From NCBI GenBank assembly GCA_017437145.1, contig JAFSBT010000003.1, positions 248,001 to 312,000 on the forward strand: a stretch of DNA of 64,000 nt, read 5' to 3'. Position 1 is the stretch's first letter. Every line of letters begins with the position of its first letter. A model generated the notes under the pieces. It ran no database searches, was not told the DNA's origin, and was given only the letters and a program-made list of their open reading frames with translations. The translations under genes and the position numbers were made by a program. This DNA is from Clostridia bacterium (GTDB lineage: Bacteria; Bacillota; Clostridia; TANB77; CAG-508). Below are positions 45,676 to 54,973 of this stretch, piece after piece.

Positions 45676-45767
45676 TTTTTAACATCCTTTCTTCCAAAAT
45701 TTTTTGTATTATATAGATATCAGCTAAAGCTGTAAAAAAGAAAATAATGTGTTTTTGCCTGTTAAAA

Positions 45768-45796
45768 ATTATATCACATTTTACATAATATTTCAA
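45768..45796 (-). promoter_or_regulatory. Promoter of the VWA-like pair
   Basis: TTGAAA, 17 bases including TTATGTAAAATGTG, TATAAT on the minus strand. Confidence 0.65.
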
Positions 45797-45828
45797 GTTT
45801 GGTTTAATTTGTATATAATAATGAAAAA

Positions 45829-45866
45829 AAATAAAACCATACCGTTAGGTGTGGTTTTATCTTTTT
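45829..45866 (-). terminator. Terminator of ssrA
   Basis: AAAACCACACC / GGTATGGTTTT stem followed by T run on the minus strand. Confidence 0.75.
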
Positions 45867-46218
45867 TGGTGGAGATGGAGGGAGTCGAACCCTCGTCCAA
45901 TAACATTTCCACATAGGCTTCTACGAGTGTAGTTTATTATTAAAATTCCCTCTAAATTACATTAATAAACAAACGTAATTTATCAGTAGTCTTTAAATTA
46001 CCCATTATTTCCAAGACAAGAAATAATTTTGTTTCCTACTTTAGTCGACGCCTTATCTATACCAGTAGGCTTTATAGTAAGACGACACTGCAACTAGGCA
46101 GCGTATGCTAATCTATTATCAGCGTTTAATTTAATTTCCCGTTTTTTTAAGTGGCCAACGAGAATCCACTACTCGCTACCTATGTTTCTACATTACTGTC
46201 GAAACCATTTACATCCCC
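45867..46218 (-). ncRNA. ssrA: Transfer-messenger RNA (tmRNA)
   Basis: 5' end GGGGATGTAAATGGTTTCGA, 3' end GGGTTCGACTCCCTCCATCT then CCACCA. The acceptor pairs GGGGATG/CATCTCC with a G-U. The internal tag reading frame GCT GAT AAT AGA TTA GCA TAC GCT GCC TAG encodes ADNRLAYAA, a typical clostridial-style tag. It rescues stalled ribosomes, which is relevant if CGG is a slow or shift-prone codon in this organism. Confidence 0.93.
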
Positions 46219-46328
46219 ATGTACATATTTTATTATACTATAACTTGTTTGTGTTTACAACAAGAAAAATTTGTTTTTTCTCTTGCATATAATTTAAATA
46301 TATGCTAATATAATTAGGTACTTAATTT

Positions 46329-46369
46329 AGGGGTATAGTGTCAATGGTAGCACATCGGTCTCCAAAACC
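46329..46369 (+). pseudogene. 5' half of a tRNA-Trp gene, interrupted by the integrative element
   Basis: AGGGGTATAGTGTCAATGG... through the anticodon loop CTCCAAA and ACC, then element sequence. The matching 3' half (CTCCAAAACCGCC ... TACCCCTGCCA) lies at 56393-56436, 10 kb away. Joined, they make a 75-base tRNA-Trp (CCA). CTCCAAAACC (46360-46369) is the left core. Confidence 0.85.
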
Positions 46370-46615
46370 CACCGTTTAATTGAAAAAATAATAATAAAAA
46401 CACAGTGTTTTCAAGGATTTTCTAATCCTTGATTTTTGTTATAAACCGTTATTTCCGACTACTTGCCGACTTTTGATGAAAATTTTAACATTTTTTGTCT
46501 CTTACATGTATGTAACGCCCGTTTATTATTAGCAATAAAATATGAAAAAAGAACAGCATTTTTTAGATCTGTTCTTTGTTTTTTGTTTATTACATTAAAA
46601 TATAGCACCTTATTA
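46370..46615. promoter_or_regulatory. Left end region of the element
   Basis: No gene. Contains CCGACTACTTGCCGAC (46455-46470) as likely arm sites and an AAGGATTTTCTAATCCTT hairpin near 46415. Confidence 0.5.
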
Positions 46616-47836
46616 TTACAATAACATCTTTTCCAGTTTATTTGCTGCCTCTTGACCGAGCAGAACGAATAAAATGACTGTAGACTCCTAGAGTTGTTGA
46701 ACTATTAGAATGTCCGTAATCTTCCGTGAAACTGTACGAACATCTATGCCTAGACTTATCATCAATGTTGCGTGAATATGTCTTAATGAGTGAATATGAA
46801 TCTTTGGCAAGTCTGTTTTATCAATAAACTTCCTAAACCACGTTGTAATCGTATCAGGCATAGTAGGTAACCCATTCTCCTGTGTAAATAACCTATCTGT
46901 TTCGTGTTCCCATACATCACCCAGTTTTAGTTTTCTTTTCATCTGCCATACTTTGTAATCTTTCAATAACTTTACAACATAATCACTCAAATCAATAATT
47001 CTTCTAGATTTTTCCGTTTTTGTTGTTTTAGTAATTAACCCTTTTCCTTTTACAAGTTGTGATGTTCTTTCAATTCGTAATGTCTTTTCTTCAAAATTTA
47101 TATCTTTCCACTCAAGTCCGCATTATTTCACCACGTCTCGCCCCAGTCCACAATAGCAGTAAACATACAGTCCTATAAGGCTCAGGTGCTTTTTCTAATT
47201 GTGCAATTAACTGTTTTGTTTGTATCTCATCTAAATAAGGAGTCTCTTTATAAGGAACTTTTGGAGGCTCAACACGTCTTGCAGGATTTTCTTGAATATA
47301 CTGCCATTTTACAGCTTTTTCTAATGCAGATGATATAACTCTATGATGATGTAACTGCATACGAGGAGATAGAGGCTCACGACCTATAATTTTTCCATTT
47401 TCATCTTTTATATATTTTTTGCTTGCCTCTGGTTTTGATAAATAATTATAAAATTTCATCAATACTTGGGGTGTAATATCTTTTAACTTTAAATGACCGA
47501 ATTTTAGGGAAGATACGAGTATCAAAAAACTCCATATATCTAGTTAGTGTTGTAATCTCTAAGTTTTTATCTGCATAGTTAGGTTTCCATACATCTAAAA
47601 CAAAATCAATAAATTTTATAGTATCTTTTCCCACCATACCTTTTTTAATTTCTTCTTCAAATAAAACACATTCTCTTTCTAATAACTTTGCTTTTCTTTT
47701 ATCTGTTAACTTTGGGTCAATAGTTACTGTTTTGGTTTTTCTTATTTTCTTTCCGTTTCACATCATAACCTAAACATACAGTAATTTCATATCTACCCTC
47801 AGTATTATTCTTTGGATGTAATCTATAACTTGCCAT
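46616..47836 (-). CDS. int: Tyrosine integrase (Tn916 Int type) needing six +1 shifts, each at CGG
   Basis: Read straight, the region breaks into several short frames. Starting at ATG 47836 (MASYRLHPKNNTEGRYEITV) and skipping the C of each in-frame CGG met (47755, 47499, 47120, 46726, 46716, 46658), one protein of 404 residues results, ending TAA at 46616-46618; 1221 minus 6 bases is 405 codons. It has an AP2-like N-terminal DNA-binding part, the core-binding domain (KIGHLKLKDITPQ), catalytic Arg in GARRGEIMGLEW, HSLRHIHATL, GHSNSSTT and the Tyr nucleophile in GVYSHF. The last two motifs exist only after shifts 4 and 5. It catalyses integration and excision of the element. Without recoding no active enzyme is possible. 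Confidence 0.88.
46656..46658 (-). other. CGG recoding site 6 of the integrase
   Basis: GCT CGG TCA becomes GCT GGT CAA; gives RSAGQEAANKLEKM to the natural C-terminus. Confidence 0.75.
46714..46716 (-). other. CGG recoding site 5 of the integrase
   Basis: TTA CGG ACA becomes TTA GGA CAT; creates RLGHSNSSTT, the catalytic His motif. Confidence 0.8.
46724..46726 (-). other. CGG recoding site 4 of the integrase
   Basis: TCA CGG AAG becomes TCA GGA AGA; gives VSGRL, the canonical sequence before GHS. Confidence 0.8.
47118..47120 (-). other. CGG recoding site 3 of the integrase
   Basis: ATG CGG ACT TGA becomes ATG GGA CTT GAG; gives GEIMGLEWKDI, the catalytic Arg box. Confidence 0.8.
47497..47499 (-). 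other. CGG recoding site 2 of the integrase
   Basis: ATT CGG TCA becomes ATT GGT CAT; gives KIGHLKLKDITP. Confidence 0.8.
47753..47755 (-). other. CGG recoding site 1 of the integrase
   Basis: AAA CGG AAA becomes AAA GGA AAG; links the N-terminal domain to GKKIRKTKTVTIDPKL. Confidence 0.75.
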
Positions 47837-47928
47837 ATAATCTCTCAACTCCTTTGTATAACTGCATTATGCCAACATTAGGCTATATAACTATTATACT
47901 ATAATGTTGACATAATGACTATGATTTT

Positions 47929-48168
47929 TTAGAAAATATTATAAATATTTTCTTCATTTTCCTGTGTTGTAAAGGCATTTTCAATATGCTCAAATACAAC
48001 ATTCTCATCATACATCTTTTTAACTCCAACTGAGATGTAAGGAATATTATTCTCTATAATAACCTTTTTTATAAAATTTTTACTGATAGGAGAGTTTTCG
48101 TCTAATGTATGAACATCTTCATATAATTGATTTATTGTTCTTAGCTTTGGTAATAATTTCTCACTCAT
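47929..48168 (-). CDS. Small excisionase-like DNA-binding protein
   Basis: 79 residues, helical, with a segment resembling the MerR/Xis-type winged helix (ISKNFIKKVIIENNIPYISVGVKK). It lies directly upstream of the integrase and overlaps the end of the 93-residue gene, as Xis genes often do. It may direct excision. The family call rests on size and position more than on sequence. Confidence 0.5.
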   Translation of the reverse strand: MSEKLLPKLRTINQLYEDVHTLDENSPISKNFIKKVIIENNIPYISVGVKKMYDENVVFEHIENAFTTQENEENIYNIF

Positions 48169-48442
48169 AAATTTTCTTAACCTCTCTATCTAACTCTCTA
48201 ATAGTTCTTTTTATTTTTCTTATCCTTCTTTCAAAAGACATCTCTACATCGCAAGTATCTTCCAATATCTTTAAAATACTGTCTGTACTTCCTTCATAAA
48301 CTACTTCACCAGTATTTTTTCTTATAAGATGACACAAATCTATATCATACCTTTTTACCAAAGCCCAACACTCAGGACTATACATAATTCTCTCTATATC
48401 TAGCCAATTTTCATTAGCTTCATTTATCTCTTCTAATAACAT
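48161..48442 (-). CDS. Hypothetical element protein
   Basis: 93 residues from ATG 48442, chosen for AGGAGGGAAA upstream; the longer frame to 48505 lacks a site. Acidic N-terminal helix, then a basic coiled-coil C-terminus (FERRIRKIKRTIRELDREVK). Overlaps the excisionase-like gene by eight bases, so translationally coupled. Unknown function, possibly element control. Confidence 0.55.
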   Translation of the reverse strand: MLLEEINEANENWLDIERIMYSPECWALVKRYDIDLCHLIRKNTGEVVYEGSTDSILKILEDTCDVEMSFERRIRKIKRTIRELDREVKKIYE

Positions 48443-48550
48443 TGTTATTTCCCTCCTTATATATAAATAAATGTGATTTGTGTGATTTTGGCTTGTAAAC
48501 TGCATAGCTGTAGGGTTTTACAAATCACATTTTAATTACAATTCACAATT

Positions 48551-51385
48551 TTATTTTGTAATGCACGCTTTTCTAAGGTTCTCTTGCATTTGAGCATAAC
48601 CTCTTAAGTCTTGTTCTATAGAGTCTAAGCCTAATTTATTTTGGTAAATTGCTATCACAGGAATAGATGCTTGAGTATTTGGTACTCTTCTTTTAACTGT
48701 TCTTCTATCACTTTTTTCGGTAATATATAAGTACCCCTCATCATCTAACATTTTGAATAAACTTCTCTTTGAAATAGGGAACTTTATTCCTTGCTCTCTA
48801 TAAAACTTCACAGTTTCCTTATAAACTACATCTGGCATTAAATAATATAGTCCCTCAATATCATCATAATAACCTATCAAATTATGATTTTCTCTTGAGT
48901 CGCAAGGAATATTGTAATTTATTATCTGTACTTTCTCACTAGCATATAACTGTTTAACTCCCTCTGTAAACATAGTTATAGGATTCTCACTTTCTATTTC
49001 TTTAGTTTGATTTTCTGCGATAATCTCAAACACAGAATTAGCCTCTTTTTCTTTCGCATCTCTTTCTTCTGGAGTTATAACTCCTTTTTCACATAGAAAA
49101 TCTAGGAACAATGAGAAACCTATAGACAGCATAGTTACTGCTTCCCAAGTTCTTCCGTGTGATATATTGGTATGACTCTTTTCATCCATCTCTCGTTGTT
49201 TTTCTTTTGCCTTTTTAATAATTTTACTTTCATTATCTATAACCCATAAAATAAAATTTTTCATAGCAAAAGATAATTTATCTGCATTTTCTTGTAGCAC
49301 TCTAAGTTTTTTTAAGTCAACACTATCAGATCTCATTTCTAGCAATATTACTCTAGCACTTCTACTTTGTGATACCTTAGGAAATGACTCACCAGTAACA
49401 ATACATAGTCCTCTTGGCACATAAGCACCTTTTAAAGTCTTACTATTAGAACTCATTCTATCTCTACCAGCTCTATCTGCATAACCAGCAAATAATTTTT
49501 CAGAGGTTCCAGTTTTTCCAGTTCCCACCGTCTCTGGGCAGAAATCATCCACAACCATTACTGTATCTTTTAGAACATAACCCTTTTTCTCTAAACTATT
49601 AGCAGTATCACGAAAACTACAAGGGTAGCGATTTCTACTAAAACTTCCAAAATGTGATAACTCTACTGCAACCAAAGAACTCTTTCGTGTTCCAGTTTTT
49701 CCTTCTACCCACACAACAAAATCTGCATATAAACCATTTTCATTAAATAAAGTTGTTAATGGTGATAAATAAGTAGTTGCTAAAAGTGGTATGGCTATTT
49801 TAGACTCCGCAACATCTAACATAGAGTAACTAGTTTCTAAAGCATCTTTTAAATCATACTCTTCATCTGTAAAATGATATTGTTCTAGCTTATCCAAAGA
49901 TAAATCTACCTCTAAATCTTTAACATCTCCTAAAACTCCACCGTGATGTAAATAAACTAGTTTCCCATTTATTCTTAAAAAACCTGTATGAGCATAAACC
50001 GTCTTACACTCTATAAAGTCTTTACTAATATACTGTGAAACATATCTTATCTCATCATCTAGCAAACGATTAGGCTCTTTAATAGCTTGAATGTTCCATT
50101 CTGGGCATATAGAGTAATCTACTTTTGCTAAATCTTCCTTACTTACTATTATTTCTGGTAATTCTTTATTTTCTCCTACAAGCAATCCATTTATAGTATA
50201 ATCTGTATGAGAATCTCTACCATTAAAATAAGTTATCTGTTTTGAAATAACTGGTAAAAAGTTACATATTGGTGTACGAACTTTCAACATTTTACCACTT
50301 TTATCTTTCTTATAATGGAACCTGCATAATTTCCCCACATCAATATCATAATTTATATCTTTTAATTTACCAGCAGGAGCATTAAAACGTCCTAAATCGT
50401 GATACATTTTATATTCTTCTTTTTCTATTTCAAATTCTTTCTTTATAGCCTTATAGCAAATACCACTGCAATAAGGTAAACTCTTTCCTCCTAGAAACAT
50501 AGTCTCTAAATTAGTAGGAGCCTCATCAATATTTAATACTCCTAGACTTTCTTTTAAGAAAGAATATACATCTTTTGCAAGTTTTATATCTGTTATAGGT
50601 TTTTCCAATACATAAACTAATCTCAATTTATGACACTCATCTGTATGAGAAAACGTATTATAAATAAATGTAGGAGTTAACCCAATACTTTCACAATACT
50701 CAACTGCTTTTTCAACAGTTATATGTTTATCATCACTAGATAATATTTTTTCCATTTTCCCATTAACATTATGGGCATTATCAATATCAACCATAAATAA
50801 TTGCTGTTGTTTCCAGTTTTTATCTGCCTTATCTTTTATGCCAGAAGGAATAACTGTATAACCTTTTATAAGGTTTTCCCTTACTACATTTAATGGGTAT
50901 GGAACCATTTTTAGACGAGGAATTTTCTCTTTTATTTTTCCAATTTCCTCACTTGTAGGTTTTCTATTATATGGTTCATTATCGAACATCGCTATAATTT
51001 CTTCTGCATTTTCTCCAACTTCTAATACAATTCTTTCTGTTTTTTCCTTAATCACTTCTGTTATAATCTCATTACCGACAAGTATCTCGGCTAAATTGGT
51101 AATCTCAAAATCTTTTGCAATAATTCTCAATGCTTCTGCAAAACTAACATCTTTTAATTCTGCAACAAAGTTAATAAAATTTCCTTTGAACTCTCCACCC
51201 ATGTCCATAATGTATCTATCATTTACTAACAGAGTAGCACTTGATACTACATTATCACGGAATGGGGTAGAGTAGTAATTATTTTTACCAATAATTTTTT
51301 CTGGTTCTCCTAAATATTTTTCTACAACATCTTTTGCAGATACACTATTTAATACTTCATCAATATCTATGTTTCTTTCAAACAT
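48551..51385 (-). CDS. Primase-polymerase/helicase-type replication protein of the element
   Basis: 944 residues. The N-terminal 80 residues resemble a DnaG-type zinc-binding domain whose metal ligands are missing (YYSTPFRDNVVSSATLL). Residues about 140-340 fit an archaeo-eukaryotic primase-like domain (FMVDIDNAH for the metal Asp pair; CHKLRLVYVLEKPI for the His/Arg). Residues about 560-760 are a helicase-like ATPase with Walker A GKTGTRKSS and Walker B VMVVDDF. It probably unwinds and primes element DNA after excision. The start has AGGAGGTATT. No in-frame CGG despite its length. Confidence 0.75.
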   Translation of the reverse strand: MFERNIDIDEVLNSVSAKDVVEKYLGEPEKIIGKNNYYSTPFRDNVVSSATLLVNDRYIMDMGGEFKGNFINFVAELKDVSFAEALRIIAKDFEITNLAEILVGNEIITEVIKEKTERIVLEVGENAEEIIAMFDNEPYNRKPTSEEIGKIKEKIPRLKMVPYPLNVVRENLIKGYTVIPSGIKDKADKNWKQQQLFMVDIDNAHNVNGKMEKILSSDDKHITVEKAVEYCESIGLTPTFIYNTFSHTDECHKLRLVYVLEKPITDIKLAKDVYSFLKESLGVLNIDEAPTNLETMFLGGKSLPYCSGICYKAIKKEFEIEKEEYKMYHDLGRFNAPAGKLKDINYDIDVGKLCRFHYKKDKSGKMLKVRTPICNFLPVISKQITYFNGRDSHTDYTINGLLVGENKELPEIIVSKEDLAKVDYSICPEWNIQAIKEPNRLLDDEIRYVSQYISKDFIECKTVYAHTGFLRINGKLVYLHHGGVLGDVKDLEVDLSLDKLEQYHFTDEEYDLKDALETSYSMLDVAESKIAIPLLATTYLSPLTTLFNENGLYADFVVWVEGKTGTRKSSLVAVELSHFGSFSRNRYPCSFRDTANSLEKKGYVLKDTVMVVDDFCPETVGTGKTGTSEKLFAGYADRAGRDRMSSNSKTLKGAYVPRGLCIVTGESFPKVSQSRSARVILLEMRSDSVDLKKLRVLQENADKLSFAMKNFILWVIDNESKIIKKAKEKQREMDEKSHTNISHGRTWEAVTMLSIGFSLFLDFLCEKGVITPEERDAKEKEANSVFEIIAENQTKEIESENPITMFTEGVKQLYASEKVQIINYNIPCDSRENHNLIGYYDDIEGLYYLMPDVVYKETVKFYREQGIKFPISKRSLFKMLDDEGYLYITEKSDRRTVKRRVPNTQASIPVIAIYQNKLGLDSIEQDLRGYAQMQENLRKACITK

Positions 51386-52079
51386 AATAATACCTCCTAA
51401 AAATTTCTAAATTTTCTTATAGTTGTGAAAATTTTTTCTATTTTTCGGAGGTTTTTTCTATAATGCAAAAAGAGGTCCGAGATAGAAAACACAACTATAA
51501 GACCTTATCACAAACTATTATTGTGTAAGGATTTTGACTTATAAATCGTGTTCTTTACTCGGACCTCTCCTTATTATCTTTAGAATTATGCTATTCATCA
51601 TTAACCTAATGACCTAATCTCAGTTTTTCCTCTTGCACACATATTTTTTCTAACCCATATTTTACACTACAGGTATGTCTAGGCAGGTGTAGACTTTTGC
51701 CGTTTGGAGATTCCTATATATGTATAGGCACTCTCAATCTTATATAATGAACATAAATTTATCATATTTAATTTATAGACATTTTCTTCAATACCGTTCG
51801 CTTACCAAGCCCTATATTTTTTACTCACGTCTATGGAATATTACAATAACATATTTTTAATTATCTGTCAATACTTTTTATGAATTTTTTTCAAAATATT
51901 TTTTCAAGATAGAAAAACAAGAAAAATAATCAACTGGTAATACTGATTAACGTGAGAATACCCTGTAAACAAAAATTTTTAACCTAAGCTATACCGTATA
52001 TACTTAAATCGCAGAAACAAAAATAAAGGGCAATCCACTATTTTAGTGAACTGCCCACGTTAATATATAGGAGTTTCGT
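51386..52079. other. 694-base non-coding region of the element with a large hairpin
   Basis: AGAGGTCCGAG at about 51469 pairs with CTCGGACCTCT ending near 51569, enclosing nested hairpins (CTTATCACAA/TTGTGTAAG). Further right are TAGGCAGGTGTAGAC and a short TATATATGTATAGG stretch. No convincing ORF. Next to the replication gene, it could be an origin or a structured RNA. The last 50 bases hold the terminator of 52080-52628. Confidence 0.5.
52025..52058 (-). terminator. Terminator of the 182-residue gene
   Basis: GGGCAGTTCACT / AGTGGATTGCCC stem followed by TTTATTTTTG on the minus strand. Confidence 0.8.
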
Positions 52080-52628
52080 TTATTGCATAGAATTTAATTT
52101 ATTTTTTAACTTTGCAGTTACTAATGTCTCAATATTAGTTAAGGAATTTTCTATTCTAGTCAAATCAACTGCAACTTCATTTACTTTTTCATAATCTAAA
52201 TCAAAACAAATCTCGTCATACCCTTTAATAATTGTATCTATTCTATTTATAATCTCATAAAATCTCAAATTAGAGATAATATCTTCGGAAATTTTTTCTA
52301 CTTTTTGATTTTCTAAACTTTCCCTTTTTAATACTTCACTCATTTCAATTTCTTCAAATATATCACACATATTTATTGTATCATTTATAGCTTCTATTGC
52401 TCTCAATATAATTCGCTTTTGGGCATTTATCATCTCTAAATCCCCCATAGTAGCACCATAAACCGATTCTAATCTCTTTGTAGCTAATACTAATTTTATT
52501 ATAACATCAAATAAACTACAACAAACTTTTCTATCAGCTGACATCTCATTTTCTAGTAAAACTTTTCTCGCTCTTTTTTCTCCTTTTAAAACTAATGGCT
52601 CATCTTCTAATAATTTAATTATTTTCAT
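52080..52628 (-). CDS. Hypothetical helical element protein
   Basis: 182 residues, nearly all helix with heptad-like stretches, no membrane segment. The start at 52628 has GAAAGGAGA. It sits between the replication region and the sortase cargo with its own terminator. No homology recognised. Confidence 0.6.
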   Translation of the reverse strand: MKIIKLLEDEPLVLKGEKRARKVLLENEMSADRKVCCSLFDVIIKLVLATKRLESVYGATMGDLEMINAQKRIILRAIEAINDTINMCDIFEEIEMSEVLKRESLENQKVEKISEDIISNLRFYEIINRIDTIIKGYDEICFDLDYEKVNEVAVDLTRIENSLTNIETLVTAKLKNKLNSMQ

Positions 52629-52937
52629 AAAACGAATCTCCTTTCATTTTTATGTGTCGTTACGCCCGTTGTATTCATAATAAAATATTTATCTCTTCAA
52701 CGGACATAAAAATCACCTCTAGTAACATTTTACCAATACAATATTAAATAGAGGAGAAAGGCTTTTGATAATATTAACTTAAAAATACTTTTTTAAACCT
52801 TTATCTTCTTCTAAGTATATACTACTTCGCTTTTGAATAATTAAAGGCTCAGATAGTTTCTAGAGTTGTATGAATACTGAATAAAACTTACATAAAGCAA
52901 AAGAAAAAGTCCCACTATGGAACTTTCATATTTTTTA
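52629..52937. other. Intergenic region of the element, no gene
   Basis: AT-rich. Only a weak AAAGTCCCACTATGGAACTTT hairpin before the sortase stop and a short direct repeat TTCAACGGACATAAAAA near its left side are seen. Confidence 0.4.
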
Positions 52938-53705
52938 TTATTTCTTTTTTGCTACTATTGCAAATCTTCCGTCCTCTTGTGAATATTCGCAAGTAGATAA
53001 AGTTAAAAGCTGCTCGCCATAGGTTGCAGTAACCCCTGTATCATAAATACTTACTTTTTTGGCGTTATTCACAAAATTATTGTACTGTTCTTCATTTTCT
53101 GCATTGACAAAGTAATAATATCTAAATACATTTTTCTCATTCTTATAATACACTCTTGAATAAAATACTGCTATAATCTCGTATGTAGCATCTTCCTGCA
53201 ATGTTGTAAATTTAATAGTGGGGTGGTCTTTGTAAAAATCTTCTTTCGCATATTTCATTAAATCTTCAAACATCAAACCTTTTGTACTCCTATGACCATA
53301 TATTAAATAATTAGAACTGCCATTAGTTAAATCGAAATCTTTATCTAAAAATAAGCTTCCATAAGTAGATTTTTCTTTCTTATAGTTATGACTTAAGTAA
53401 TAATCATTGTTTGTAGTTTGACATACTGGGTAGTTAATAGATGTTCCCTCAATCTCCAACCAAGCAATAATTTCATCGTTTTCTTTTTGTAATTCCTCTA
53501 ACTGTAAAATTCTTTCGGATTTTTCTTCTGTAACTTGTGATACATCTATTTCAATATTATTCAATATATCTTGACTAGACTGCTGTTCTTTTTCAGATCT
53601 ATTGAAATATAGAACAAGAGAGATAATACTTGTTAACAAAATAATAATACAAAATATCTGCATAATAGACTTCTGTTTTACTTTAGCATGTTTTCCTTTT
53701 TTCAT
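52938..53705 (-). CDS. Class B sortase (element copy)
   Basis: 255 residues from ATG 53705 with AAAGG 8 bases upstream. One membrane anchor (about 15-34). Catalytic His in LIYGHRSTKG, Cys in LLTLSTCEYS, Arg in QEDGRFAIVAKK. Close paralogue of 40955-41761, with long identical stretches such as NVFRYYYFVNAENEE and LQEDATYEIIAVF. It is 69 bases after its probable substrate, which ends with ETPKTG. The element thus carries its own wall-anchoring pair. Confidence 0.88.
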   Translation of the reverse strand: MKKGKHAKVKQKSIMQIFCIIILLTSIISLVLYFNRSEKEQQSSQDILNNIEIDVSQVTEEKSERILQLEELQKENDEIIAWLEIEGTSINYPVCQTTNNDYYLSHNYKKEKSTYGSLFLDKDFDLTNGSSNYLIYGHRSTKGLMFEDLMKYAKEDFYKDHPTIKFTTLQEDATYEIIAVFYSRVYYKNEKNVFRYYYFVNAENEEQYNNFVNNAKKVSIYDTGVTATYGEQLLTLSTCEYSQEDGRFAIVAKKK

Positions 53706-53774
53706 TTTGAACACCCTTTCATCAAAATAGGGCAGCGTGTATAATCTGCCCTAAATATAATATATGTAATTATT

Positions 53775-54935
53775 CTAATGTTTCTTAAATAATACAACTC
53801 CTAATGCAGATATAACTATTACTGGTAATATAAAATAAATAGCTTCTACTGTACCAGTTTTTGGGGTTTCATCTTTTTGACTTTTGTTTGTTTCAACTTT
53901 TGGAGTTTCTTCAGTTTTTGGAGTTTCTTCAACTGGTGGAGTAACTGTTTCTGTTTCCACTTGTTTTTCTGCTAATACATAAGTACTGAAATGGTCAGTT
54001 TCTACAACTGCATATTTTACATTATCTGTTGTTGTAACAGTCGGTTTATATTCTGTTTTTTCGCCAGTTTCTGCAACTCTAAAAACGCTTAAATTTTCAG
54101 TATCATAATTACTTGGTATAGGTAAGCTGATTTTTACTTTGCCATTTGGTTGTATTTTTGCATTATCTTGTAATAATGTTATATCATATACTACATATTC
54201 ATTTGAAACATCTTTTAAAGATTTTTCTACAATATTTAATGTATCTTGTTTTGTAACTTTTTCTACAGATAATACTACATTACTTGGTAATATAGCTGAT
54301 GTAGATTCAAGTTTAACTCCTGTTGTTGTATCTTCCTTTTTTATTTCTTTCTTTTCTTCTTTCACTACAAGTATTTCGCCATCGCATTCTTCAAGGTCCC
54401 AAATGTATGAAACATTATAAAAATTGTTTTCTGCTTTTTCTACTTTGCTTACACTAGAAATTCCTAGATAGTCTTTATTTTCATTTATTTTATTAGTTAT
54501 ATATTCAATATACTGTGTTTCATTTACATCTGCTGGTATAGTTATTTTGGTTTTTATTTGTCTTTGTAAAGGTAATTCAGAACATTTAACATCGTTTTTA
54601 TAAACATCATAAAGTCCTCCACCTATTACAGTAAATATCAAGTCACCACCACCACCATAACCTTGTTCTGTACTTCTAAGTTCATAACCTTGTTCTTTAA
54701 AAGTTTTGTTCAAATCTTCTAAAAGATTATCATAATCTACGGAGCTTCCTAACTCTTTATAATATACATAAACATAATCTCCGTCATCATTTTTTGTAAG
54801 ATTAAGTTTTTGTATTATATTGTTTATATTCTGTTCATCAGATACATCTGTTGCATTTACTGTTGTTGTTCCAAACAATAATACTGCACATATTATCATA
54901 ATTAAAACAATTATATTTCTTGTTTTCAAGTTCAT
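53775..54935 (-). CDS. Sortase-anchored surface protein (element cargo)
   Basis: 386 residues from ATG 54935 (AAAGGGGGTG upstream). Signal peptide to about residue 28 (VLLFGTTTVNAT), a mixed extracellular region, a beta-sandwich-like module (KISLPIPSNYDTENLSVFRV) near 270, a repeated PKTEETPKVE linker, then KDETPKTGT, a hydrophobic segment and KKH. Probably an adhesin or wall protein displayed when the element is present. Paired with the downstream sortase. Confidence 0.82.
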   Translation of the reverse strand: MNLKTRNIIVLIMIICAVLLFGTTTVNATDVSDEQNINNIIQKLNLTKNDDGDYVYVYYKELGSSVDYDNLLEDLNKTFKEQGYELRSTEQGYGGGGDLIFTVIGGGLYDVYKNDVKCSELPLQRQIKTKITIPADVNETQYIEYITNKINENKDYLGISSVSKVEKAENNFYNVSYIWDLEECDGEILVVKEEKKEIKKEDTTTGVKLESTSAILPSNVVLSVEKVTKQDTLNIVEKSLKDVSNEYVVYDITLLQDNAKIQPNGKVKISLPIPSNYDTENLSVFRVAETGEKTEYKPTVTTTDNVKYAVVETDHFSTYVLAEKQVETETVTPPVEETPKTEETPKVETNKSQKDETPKTGTVEAIYFILPVIVISALGVVLFKKH

Positions 54936-54973
54936 TATTTCACCCCCTTTCACTTTTTGTAAAACAATGAAAT

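Noticed and set aside
46329..46369. Functional tRNA-Trp at 46329
   Set aside because: Sequence after the anticodon loop does not form the rest of a tRNA; the T arm and acceptor 3' strand are absent.
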